Shown here piece by piece: positions 1-9,420 of a DNA stretch of 64,000 nucleotides. Origin of the DNA: Prinsepia uniflora (lineage: Eukaryota > Streptophyta > Magnoliopsida > Rosales > Rosaceae). The DNA lies in NCBI GenBank assembly GCA_032719365.1, contig CM064868.1, positions 75,765,266-75,829,265 on the forward strand, given 5' to 3'. Each line of letters starts with the position of its first letter. Positions within the stretch are counted from its first letter, which is position 1. Position numbers and translations under genes: made by a program. The notes beneath the pieces are model-generated. The model was not told the DNA's origin. It did no database searches and saw nothing but the letters and a program-made list of their open reading frames with translations.

Positions 1-731
1 TGGAGGTTTGCTTCCTGGATCGGTTTCCTTGAGGTTTTCGGGTCGTGTTTTGGACGGGATTTTCAGGGCTGGGAAAAGGGGTGGTGGCTGCCGGTGATGC
101 TCAGGGATGATGAGTAGATGATGGTGATGCAGCTGGTGATCGGTTGATGGTGTGAGAGAGGCTGGTTCGATCGCCTTGGTCGAGAGAAAAGGGGAAGAAA
201 AACACGGGTTTGTGAAGGGGGAATGGATGTGTGTGTTTGTGTGTTTGTAAGAAAGAGCAGAAAACAGAACGTGCATGAAGCAGAAAAACAGAGAAAATGA
301 AGGGCCAAGATGCAGTTGAGTAGATGATCCAACGGCTAGGGTGAATTGGAGGGAAAAGAAATAATATAAAAATTGATTAAATAGTGTTAATAGCTTTATT
401 GGAATAGTAAGCCTTTGGATGGGTGACACTTGTCACCAATCCAGCGGTTTGATTTAAATATTAATTTGGCACGGATTCCCGTAATTAATTAATATTTTAT
501 TCCGTTGTTCTCGGTTCGTAAATCCCGCTAAAACGCTTCCTTGACCATAACTTCTTCATACGAACTCCGATTTCGGCGTGCCGCCTGTCTACGGATTCGT
601 GACGTCCCGATCTACGTCATAGTCATGGGTCAAAGTCCAAATTATTTCCCGAGAAAAAGTCAAAGTTTCCCCCCAAGGGTAAAACAGTCTTTTTACATTA
701 ACTATTATTATTTTCGGTTCGGGTCGTTACA
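1..731 (-). repeat. 3' LTR (partial) of the young chromovirus
   Basis: The sequence repeats 7194-7924 almost perfectly. Its inner end, in sense, is TGTAACGACCCG next to the polypurine tract; its outer part continues beyond base 1. It carries the GGATGGGTGACA-type palindrome at 417-442 and an AT-rich TATA-like stretch around 355-370 followed, in sense, by a CT-rich leader. That layout is what a U3/R boundary would look like, but the start site is inferred. Confidence 0.95.
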
Positions 732-744
732 ACCTACCCTCCTT
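732..744 (-). promoter_or_regulatory. Polypurine tract (plus-strand primer)
   Basis: In sense this reads AAGGAGGGTAGGT and lies directly against the TG of the 3' LTR. That is the position and composition of the tract that primes second-strand synthesis in LTR retrotransposons. Confidence 0.85.
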
Positions 745-766
745 ACAGAAATTTCGTCCTCGAAAT

Positions 767-3700
767 TTACTCAAACAAGTATGGGTACTGCCCCCTCATC
801 AATTCCTCGGGTTCCCATGTCGCTTCCTCCACCTCGTGGTTCCGCCATAGTACTTTAACCAAAGAAATCGTCTTGTTCCTTAAGACCTTTTCCTTCCTAT
901 CCAGAATCTGCACTGGCCGTTCCTCGAAACTCAAATCGGTCATCAGTTCCAGTGGTTGCTCTGGCAGTGCATGAGAGTCATCCCGAAGATACTTCCGTAG
1001 CATCGATACATGAAACACGTCATGTACTCGGGAAAGCTCCGAAGGTAGTGCTAAACGGTAAGCCACCGGACCAATCCTCTCGACAATCTCATATGGTCCG
1101 ATATAACGAGGACTCAATCTCCCACGCCGTCCAAATCGAAGAATCCCTTTCCACGGCGATAACTTTAAAAAGACAAAGTCACCAACCTCGAACTCTAAAT
1201 CTCGGGTCCGTCGATCTGCATAGCTTTTCTGACGATCCTGGGCTGCCTTCAATCTCTCCCGAATAACCCGAACTGTCTCCTGGGTCATATCCATCAGATC
1301 CGGCCCCACTGCAGTTCTTTCTCCGATCTCCATCCAGCATACCGGTGTTCTGCACTGTCGACCGTACAGTGCCTCATATGGTGCCATCCCTATACTCGCA
1401 TGGTAGCTGTTATTGTAGGCAAACTCCATCAATGGCAATCGATCAGCCCACGAATCCTGGAATTGCAATACACAAGCTCTCATCATGTCTTCGAGAGTCT
1501 GTATCGTCCTTTCAGATTGCCCGTCGGTCTGAGGATGGAATGCCGTACTGAAATGCAATTTCGTGCCTAAGGTAGTTTGCAGACTCCTCCAAAATCTGGA
1601 TGTGAAACGCGGATCCCGATCCGACACGATCGACTCTGGGGTACCGTGTAGTCGGATGATCTCATTAATGAATAACTGGGCCAAACGGTTGAGCTTGTAC
1701 GTCTCACGTACAGGCAGAAAATGTGCTGATTTAGTCAACCGGTCCACTATTACCCAGACTCCATCAACTCCGCTCCTTGTCTTCGGTAACTTGAAGACAA
1801 AGTCCATTGTAATATGATCCCACTTCCATTGTGGAATTGGAAGTGGCTGCATAGCCCCATACGGACGCTGCCGTTCTGCTTTGACCTGCTGACAGATCAA
1901 ACATTTGCTGACAAACTCAGCTATCTCCCTCTTCATCCCTGGCCACCAATAATAGTCCCGGAGGGTACGGTACATCTTTGTCCCTCCTGGATGCATAGCA
2001 TAGGCCGAACTGTGGGCCTCGTCTAAAATCTCTCTCCTCAACTCTGGTACCGCAGGTACACACAATCTCCCAAGCTTTACTAATGCTCCATCGCCCCTGA
2101 CGGAGAAATCTTGTCTCTGTCCGGATTCAACCTCGTTCCTGTAATCACAAAGTATCTGGTCCTGTAGTTGAGCTTCGATGATCCTGTCGACCAACACGGG
2201 TCGCACATGAAAGCTAGCCAACAAGGCTCCCTGATCGTCCATCCCTAACATAACTCCGCTCTTCCGAAGTTCCACTAGCAAAGGAAGATACACTAATCGC
2301 AAATGCGCAACTGATCCCGCCGACTTCCTGCTAAGTGCATCAGCTACAACATTTGCCTTGCCAGGATGGTACTCGATGGTACAATCATAATCCTTCAATA
2401 ACTCCAACCATCTCCGCTGTCTCATGTTGAGTTCCTTCTGAGTGAACAAATGTTTAAGACTCTGGTGATCTGTAAATATTCGGCATGTCACACCGAACAA
2501 ATGATGTCTCCAGATCTTTAGAGCATGAACCACCGCCGCCAATTCCAAATCATGAGTAGGGTAGTTCAACTCGTGCGTCTTCAGCTGCCGGGATGCGTAA
2601 GCAATCACTTTTCCATTCTGCATCAATACACAACCCAAACCCTGCAGCGATGCATCACTATAGACCACGAACTCTCCACTGCTGTCCGGTAATGCAAGGA
2701 CAGGTGCAGTGGTTAATCGGAACTTTAATTCCTGAAAACTCTGTTCACACAGATCGTCCCATACGAACTTCACCCCTTTCCGGGTTAACCGAGTCAATGG
2801 TGCGGCAATCTGGGAGAAACCCTCTACGAATCTCCGATAATAGCCTGCTAACCCAACAAAACTTCGCACTTCCGTCACCGTGGTCGGTCTTGGCCAATTT
2901 GTCACAGCCTCCGTTTTCTGAGGATCCACACTTATCCCCTCGGGTGATATAATGTGACCCAAGAATCCAATACTATTTAGCCAAAACTGACACTTGCTTA
3001 ACTTAGCATACAGCTGCTCCTGTCGTAGTTTACCCAATACCCTTCGTAAGTGCTCCTCATGAGCCCTGACACTCTTGGAATACACCAAGATGTCGTCGAT
3101 AAACACGATCACAAATTTATCCAAGTATGCTCGAAAGACTCGATTCATCAAGTCCATGAATGCCGCTGGTGCATTCGTCAATCCAAAGGGCATCACCAAG
3201 AACTCATAATGCCCATACCTCGTTCGAAAAGCTGTTTTCTGAACATCCCCCTCGGCTATCCTCAGTTGATGGTATCCTGACCTCAGATCTATCTTGGAGA
3301 AATATCGCGCTCCTCGTAACTGATCGAACAAATCATCGATCCTGGGTAAGGGATACTGGTTCCTTACCGTAGCCTTGTTCAACTGCCGATAATCCACACA
3401 CAACCGTAAACTACCCTCATTCTTCTTCACAAATAAGACCGGCGCTCCCCATGGTGATGTACTGGGTCGGATAAACCCTAGATCCACCAATTCCTGTAAT
3501 TGGATTTTCAATTCCCGTAGCTCCGCCGGTGCCATACGGTACGGTGCTTGTGAAATCGGTCGAGTCCCGGGGAGTAACTCGATCGTAAAGTCGATCTCCC
3601 TGGGTGGTGGTAATCCAGGTAAATCTCCTGGAAAGACATCAGGAAATTCCCGCACAATCGGAATATCCTCAATACGTAAAGATTCATCCGTAGACTCTAC

Positions 3701-5227
3701 CACATATGCAAGATAACCCTGACACCCCTTCTGTAAGAGTTTAGTAGCTGTGAGTGCAGATATTACCTTGGGTGATGCGTCTCCACACTCTCCCTGAAAT
3801 ATTACTTCCGGTAATCCTGGACCTCTCAAAGTCAACCGCATGTTACTACAGTCGATGAGTGAATTGTACTCCGACAACCAATCGACTCCAAGTATCACAT
3901 CGAAATCGTGAACATTCATCAGGATTAAGTCTGCCGGAAATTCGACTCCCTCAATCTCCACAGGACAAGCTCGTATCTCCTGGTTCACCCGGTAGGTCAC
4001 ACCCATCGGTGTCCCCACTCTCATCTCGTGCTCAAGTGCGGTCACCTCACGGCCCAACAGACTCGCACAACGCGGTGAAATAAAAGAATGAGTTGCCCCC
4101 GAATCCATCAATGCACGAACAACCATGCCATAAATATGTACAGTACCTGTCAACACTCCCGGAATGGATCTGGCCTGCTGCTGGGTAACAGCATAAACAC
4201 GAGCCATAGACTCTGCAGGTCGTCCCCGTCCTCTAGCCCCTCGATCACGGCCACGCACAACACCGCTCCGGCTGCTGTCAGTCTGGGATGCTGTGCTCTG
4301 TGCTGGCGCAGTACTGCCGCGAATCAGTGGACACTCAGAAGCATAATGCCCCGGCTCCCCACAAGCGAAGCATGTGACCTCCCTAGGTCGACCCGAGTAT
4401 CCTCCCGGTGAGATGCTCATCGGTGAGTAAGACCGCTGCCAAGCTCCAGAACGCTGTCCAGACCTCTGAGGACTCCTGAACTGACCAGAACGTCCTCGGC
4501 TGCCAGAAGACGAAGATCCACCAGAATGTCCTCCCTTCGAGCCACGACGGCCCGAAAATCCCAAGTGTGGGCGATCACGTCGCCGAGTCTCCCCCTCAGC
4601 TCGCTGACGAGCCAGGATACTGTTCTCAACCCTGGTCGCCGCATCAGTCAGATCCCTCATGGAAGCAAAGGGTGTTGCAGTCACCATCGCCTGAATCTCC
4701 GGTCGCAAGCCCCACTCAAATCTGCGACATCGGTCTGCCTCGGTGATCACGAAGTTCTCAGCAAAGCGAGACAACATCAGGAAGGTCTCCTCGTACTCTG
4801 CTACAGTCTGATCCCCCTGCCGGAGTTGCAGAAACTCCGCCTCACGGGCGTTGCGGAACGACCGCGGATAGAACTGGTTGAGAAACCGCTCTCGGAAGGT
4901 CTCCCATGGGATGGTGTGAACAGTCCAGCCGGCCAAAACAAGGTTGTGCCACCATCGGTAAGCGCTCCCATCCAGTAGGAAAGTCGCCAGTATGACACGC
5001 TCCTCCGGAGGACAGTGCATGACCTCGAAAATCCTATCCCAGCGGTCAATCCACTGGTGTGCTTCCTCAGGGTCGGTTCCCCCACTGAAGTGCGTAGCAC
5101 CCAGGCGCTGAGCCCGCTCAATGCTCACAGTGTCTCCATTTCCTCCATTGCCCTCGTCAACACGTGCACGGGGTTCACGTCGGGGAGGCATATCCAACTG
5201 TGAAGAGGCAAACAGGTTAAAAGACAT
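767..5227 (-). CDS. Gag-pol polyprotein, intact chromovirus type
   Basis: A 1486-residue single frame encoding what the element needs for copying and integration. Residue numbers are from the first ATG at 5227; a second ATG at 5191 begins MPPRRE, the start conserved in the sister element, and may be the real start. Visible domains: Gag about 40-200; CCHC zinc knuckle 286-299; aspartic protease with D375-S-G; reverse transcriptase about 560-740 with FIDD (D711, D712); RNase H with D858, E895, D920, D963; integrase zinc site H1072, H1079, C1109, C1112; integrase core D1142, D1203, E1239 with 35 residues between the last two; GPY-like module near 1377; chromodomain in the last 50 residues. No stops, frameshifts or lost catalytic residues were seen, so the element may be autonomous. 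Ten or so shorter frames on both strands across this span are shadows. Confidence 0.96.
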   Translation of the reverse strand: MSFNLFASSQLDMPPRREPRARVDEGNGGNGDTVSIERAQRLGATHFSGGTDPEEAHQWIDRWDRIFEVMHCPPEERVILATFLLDGSAYRWWHNLVLAGWTVHTIPWETFRERFLNQFYPRSFRNAREAEFLQLRQGDQTVAEYEETFLMLSRFAENFVITEADRCRRFEWGLRPEIQAMVTATPFASMRDLTDAATRVENSILARQRAEGETRRRDRPHLGFSGRRGSKGGHSGGSSSSGSRGRSGQFRSPQRSGQRSGAWQRSYSPMSISPGGYSGRPREVTCFACGEPGHYASECPLIRGSTAPAQSTASQTDSSRSGVVRGRDRGARGRGRPAESMARVYAVTQQQARSIPGVLTGTVHIYGMVVRALMDSGATHSFISPRCASLLGREVTALEHEMRVGTPMGVTYRVNQEIRACPVEIEGVEFPADLILMNVHDFDVILGVDWLSEYNSLIDCSNMRLTLRGPGLPEVIFQGECGDASPKVISALTATKLLQKGCQGYLAYVVESTDESLRIEDIPIVREFPDVFPGDLPGLPPPREIDFTIELLPGTRPISQAPYRMAPAELRELKIQLQELVDLGFIRPSTSPWGAPVLFVKKNEGSLRLCVDYRQLNKATVRNQYPLPRIDDLFDQLRGARYFSKIDLRSGYHQLRIAEGDVQKTAFRTRYGHYEFLVMPFGLTNAPAAFMDLMNRVFRAYLDKFVIVFIDDILVYSKSVRAHEEHLRRVLGKLRQEQLYAKLSKCQFWLNSIGFLGHIISPEGISVDPQKTEAVTNWPRPTTVTEVRSFVGLAGYYRRFVEGFSQIAAPLTRLTRKGVKFVWDDLCEQSFQELKFRLTTAPVLALPDSSGEFVVYSDASLQGLGCVLMQNGKVIAYASRQLKTHELNYPTHDLELAAVVHALKIWRHHLFGVTCRIFTDHQSLKHLFTQKELNMRQRRWLELLKDYDCTIEYHPGKANVVADALSRKSAGSVAHLRLVYLPLLVELRKSGVMLGMDDQGALLASFHVRPVLVDRIIEAQLQDQILCDYRNEVESGQRQDFSVRGDGALVKLGRLCVPAVPELRREILDEAHSSAYAMHPGGTKMYRTLRDYYWWPGMKREIAEFVSKCLICQQVKAERQRPYGAMQPLPIPQWKWDHITMDFVFKLPKTRSGVDGVWVIVDRLTKSAHFLPVRETYKLNRLAQLFINEIIRLHGTPESIVSDRDPRFTSRFWRSLQTTLGTKLHFSTAFHPQTDGQSERTIQTLEDMMRACVLQFQDSWADRLPLMEFAYNNSYHASIGMAPYEALYGRQCRTPVCWMEIGERTAVGPDLMDMTQETVRVIRERLKAAQDRQKSYADRRTRDLEFEVGDFVFLKLSPWKGILRFGRRGRLSPRYIGPYEIVERIGPVAYRLALPSELSRVHDVFHVSMLRKYLRDDSHALPEQPLELMTDLSFEERPVQILDRKEKVLRNKTISLVKVLWRNHEVEEATWEPEELMRGQYPYLFE

Positions 5228-5288
5228 CGAAAGCGACCATGTACAAAGTACAAACCGCTAACCTAGTACTCTGACCACTAATCCTAAT

Positions 5289-5300
5289 GCTCTGATACCA
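5289..5300 (-). promoter_or_regulatory. Primer binding site, initiator tRNA-Met type
   Basis: In sense TGGTATCAGAGC, complementary to the 3' end of plant initiator tRNA-Met. It lies three bases inside the 5' LTR. Confidence 0.93.
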
Positions 5301-5303
5301 AGC

Positions 5304-7924
5304 TGACAGGACCCGTCCCAATCCCACCTGGGACCACCCGGGGACGTGACCCGCTCCCGTCTGACAATGACTCTAAACATACCAAAAGTACCCTTAAATA
5401 AAAACCGAAGACTCACATAGATAGATAATATACAAACACAGTGTTTAAAGTGCTACTGTCAGACAAGGGAAAGTAAAATACAACATGTGAGCACACTAGT
5501 CAGAGTACATTTATTCGGTGCTCAACCTACCCACAAGTGGGTGTACAGGTGCACAGCTAGGCAAACTAAACCTCTGCCTCCTCCTCCGGATCCTCCTCCT
5601 CTATGGCCGTGTCAGGGTCTGGAGGGGTCAGTAAAACAAGGGTGAGTGGGCCAAAAATAACAGTTTAGAAATCAATTTAATAATAAAATAATCACAAGGT
5701 TTTACCCCTCCGTTTTCCAAATCTTGCATGCAGTGAAAACATCATATATAAACCAATGAACCACAATAATAATCGTAAGGTGAAACTAACATATCAGTGC
5801 ACTGTAAAAACCCAACCCAAATGATGTCACGGTTCTAAGGCTACGCGTTGCCACTCAGGGTCTCACACCCGAGACTCTCTAGGTACATCAGCTCCCGGTA
5901 TCCCGGTCACTGCCCGAGGTATATGAACATGCCTTCCTGAGAGTAAGCAGCCCAACGGGGGTCAACTCCACTCAGTCAGAGCCCCGTGACTACTCCAGGG
6001 TCCACCCAGGCCAACGACCCTCCCTGGAGGAGACAATATACACAGGTAGGAAAGTACAGTACAATAACAGTATAGTTTACCCTATGTCCCCCGGACATCC
6101 CAAACAAAATCCACATATAATCCAGACGGGTCTCATGCCCAAAACATTGTAATAACATATATAAGCAGTTCATAAGACTCATCAGTGGAAATAGTAAAAC
6201 AGTTTATGCATGCAAGCCTTTTATAAATCAAACAGCCCACTCACACTCGGTCCTTGCTGCTCAACGATCTCTATAAACCTGTATTAGTATTCCTGAGGGT
6301 TACTTAAGGACCCTACAATATCAATACCAAGACCCTAGAACAGATCCGCCTCAAAAACGCGTCCCGGGCACTAGTCCCGGTGCTTCAAACCCCCTTTTGA
6401 CCAACTTAACGATCTCCGATCGACACGAAACCACCGCCATTGGATCCGTATCGTCGAAACCTTGAAAATGGTACCGGCCCCACCAAAATTACTGTTCACA
6501 CGCGCCCCCACGCGCCTGGTCAACGCGTGGGTCAACGCTGCTACAGTACCGCTGACGTCAGCAGTGACGTCATGCTGACGTCAGCATGACGTCATCACTG
6601 ACACTTATCAGGTGACACGTGGCACGTTCTGATTGGTCCTTGGTCTGACAACATCTGACAGGATGACGTCATCATGACGTCAGAAGTGACGTCAGCATGA
6701 TGACGTCATCATGCTACAGTACCGGGTCGACCCGTTTGACTGGAACCGGGTCGCCGTCGACCCACGGTTTGACCCGATTCCATCACACAATTCCGGCCAC
6801 CATTTTCGACGGGGTTGATCCCTATGGGATCGTCTAGGTCTGTCCTACGGTTCTACAACCTCAAAACACGAAGAAGGTGGAAGGAAACTCACCAGAATAT
6901 CTCTGAAACTCACGGTCACGGTCCGGTTGTCTTCTCCGGTGATCCACGGCGTCTCCGTCGTCCAACCCGGTCCCAAACGACTCGTCACTCACCCTAGGAC
7001 ATGTCTATCACCTAACAATCCATTTCTAAGCATTAAACACGATCGGGTCGAACAGGGAAGGAAAACGGGCTTATCGGGTTTTGGGTCTTACCGCCGCCGT
7101 CACGCCGCCGTGGCCCTCGCCGTCGTCCAGTTAGGCTCCTAGAATCCCCACGGTGCAGACTGGAGCTCCTCCCGCGTCGAGGTGAGGTGGTTATGGAGGT
7201 TTGCTTCCTGGATCGGTTTCCTTGAGGTTTTCGGGTCGTGTTTTGGACGGGATTTTCAGGGCTGGGAAAAGGGGTGGTGGCTGCCGGTGATGCTCAGGGA
7301 TGATGAGTAGATGATGGTGATGCAGCTGGTGATTGGTTGATGGTGTGAGAGAGGCTGGTTCGATCGCCTTGGTCGAGAGAAAAGGGGAAGAAAAACACGG
7401 GTTTGTGAAGGGGGAATGGATGTGTGTGTTTGTGTGTTTGTAAGAAAGAGCAGAAAACAGAACGTGCATGAAGCAGAAAAACAGAGAAAATGAAGGGCCA
7501 AGATGCAGTTGAGTAGATGATCCAACGGCTAGGGTGAATTGGAGGGAAAAGAAATAATATAAAAATTGATTAAATAGTGTTAATAGCTTTATTGGAATAG
7601 TAAGCCTTTGGATGGGTGACACTTGTCACCAATCCAGCGGTTTGATTTAAATATTAATTTGGCACGGATTCCCGTAATTAATTAATATTTTATTCCGTTG
7701 TTCTCGGTTCGTAAATCCCGCTAAAACGCTTCCTTGACCATAACTTCTTCATACGAACTCCGATTTCGGCGTGCCGCCTGTCTACGGATTCGTGACGTCC
7801 CGATCTACGTCATAGTCATGGGTCAAAGTCCAAATTATTTCCCGAGAAAAAGTCAAAGTTTCCCCCCAAGGGTAAAACAGTCTTTTTACATTAACTATTA
7901 TTATTTTCGGTTCGGGTCGTTACA
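5304..7924 (-). repeat. 5' LTR of the young chromovirus, 2621 bp
   Basis: It runs TG to CA (in sense TGTAACGACC to TCCTGTCA) and is complete. In sense it carries the palindrome at 7610-7635, a dense TGACGTCA cluster at 6553-6708, then GTGAGTGGGC (complement at 6235-6244), an RY motif GCATGC (6208-6213), a second one (5726-5731), the matching GCCCACTCAC (complement at 5642-5651) and a CCCCTCCAG acceptor-like site near 5619. Confidence 0.95.
6553..6708. promoter_or_regulatory. Cluster of eight TGACGTCA palindromes in the LTR
   Basis: Perfect copies begin at 6553, 6565, 6576, 6587, 6664, 6675, 6687 and 6701, spaced 11-14 bp within each group of four, about one helical turn. TGACGTCA is the classic bZIP (CRE/TGA-type) core. 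Protein binding is inference from the motif. Confidence 0.75.
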
Positions 7925-9405
7925 CCAAGGATGATCCAATACGATGTCATCGACATCCGTCCTCTGTGAGTGCAAACATAACTCACTGCACCCACCGTAC
8001 CGAATATCCAACATCGTCTGCCACCAAGCAGGAAATGGGTATCCCGTTTACCCCAACCTCGGGAATGCAACTCCACCCGATGACCCCAAAACACACATGG
8101 GTCCACCACCCAATACCCGCTCATCGTACTGGTATCCGCCATCAAGTCTGCCAGGGCAGAAGGTAAGAAGTCATCCCTAATGACTTCGGAATACCTAGTA
8201 CCAATGCGGAAACGAGCACTCCTCTCGTCCCACAGTCACAACTCTCCTTGGAACTAAGATTCCACCTACGTTGAAAATAGACACACTCCCCAAGAGATGT
8301 CAAGTCCAACCGCTGGACTCCCTACATCTGTATCTCACTTGGATAACCACGCGTCCACAATCCGCCCAATACTCAGACCTTATGTCAAATAATGACTAAT
8401 TAGGCACATACACCGATTCCGACTGATAATTACTCAACTCTTGTCACCTCGTCACTGTTGGGACTTACCCCAATACCTCCCAATCCCCGCTGGATCCTAT
8501 CCAGTCCATGGGTCAGCCACTACTGAATCTCAAATACCAACACACTCTCATCATGACAGAGTCACACCCCAACTCGTGGCTCAACACAATCCCACTCACA
8601 GACACTGGCACCAGCGCCCACATACAAACATCCACATAAGCACACCGTGTGCACAGTGGGTAGCCCTGGATCTCCGCTCATACCGAGCGACGATCCCGCA
8701 TCACTACTCGTACCCCGCAACCATGGGTACCACCATCCCGACAATCCACATCAGGACAATGGACGTTCCCTGAACGCCCCCGAATTCTCAACTACTACCA
8801 CTACACCAAGTACCCCAGACCAACAGCTAAACTCCACAAGACCACCGTCTCACAAAACCAAGCCACAATTTTCTAACTCATTCAATACCTGACCATAAAC
8901 TGGCCCTTGGCTTCTAAGTGCCAAACGTTCCTCACTCAGCCTTTCTGGCTCCACTCAAGCCTTGACACCATACCATGACTCACCTCACGTTCCTAACCCC
9001 AAGTCCTGACTCATCGTGAGTCCCACATCCACATCATTACTCCTTCTCAGTCCAATCTCATACCAAACTAATCCTGTCATCACTGACGTACCCAATCCCC
9101 GAGCAATATCCAATGCTCAACCACTTCTATTCGACCAATAGGGCCTAAGAGAAGGTACAATTTGCCCAAAAATGCGGCCTCCCAGCCACCGGTCTCGTTC
9201 GTCCTTGCGACCCACATAATTCTACGTCTAACAAATCGCAGTTCACAGCGTCCACTACCCGACATCTGACCCTCAAACCAGGGTCAATCTCACCCGAGAT
9301 CTAACACGAGGTCCCAAACACCCTCGCCTACTCGTCTCACTACCAGGTCGCGCACGAGGCTTACGCTCCGGAGGCATGATGTGGCAACAAAATCAGCAAC
9401 CTAGC
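7925..9405 (-). other. Non-coding interior of the truncated element
   Basis: About 1.5 kb with many short frames in both directions, none with a motif I know. CA-rich on the + strand. Only the first few codons after the primer site resemble gag. Confidence 0.55.
9273..9377 (-). pseudogene. Gag start remnant (MPPERKPRARP...)
   Basis: Just inside the primer site an ATG at 9377 opens a frame MPPERKPRARPG that resembles the MPPRREP start of the two intact gag-pol frames in this window. It ends at a TGA at 9273-9275 after 34 codons, and no Gag core follows. It may be a broken gag or a retained leader peptide of a non-autonomous element. Confidence 0.55.
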
Positions 9406-9417
9406 GCTCTGATACCA
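9406..9417 (-). promoter_or_regulatory. Primer binding site, tRNA-Met type
   Basis: In sense TGGTATCAGAGC, three bases inside the LTR that ends at 9421. This marks 9421-12837 as a 5' LTR on the minus strand. Confidence 0.9.
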
Positions 9418-9420
9418 AAT

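Larger units (their letters stand above)
1..7924 (-). mobile_element. Young Ty3/gypsy chromovirus, left LTR cut by window edge
   Basis: A minus-strand LTR retrotransposon. In sense order it has a 5' LTR (7924 down to 5304), a tRNA-Met primer site, one gag-pol frame, a polypurine tract and a 3' LTR of which only 731 bp lie in the window. Those 731 bases align without gaps to the outer end of the other LTR (offset 7193), and I found a single difference (141 C against 7334 T), so the insertion is recent. Domain order Gag-PR-RT-RNaseH-IN plus a C-terminal chromodomain places it among the chromoviruses; the long LTRs and single frame fit the Tekay/Del clade (inference). It is inserted in the interior of the element at 7925-12837. 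The target duplication cannot be checked because the left end is outside. Confidence 0.95.

Noticed and set aside
4088..5203. Plus-strand frames opposite gag (107, 150 and 62 codons)
   Set aside because: Shadows of the real minus-strand gag-pol frame, without motifs.
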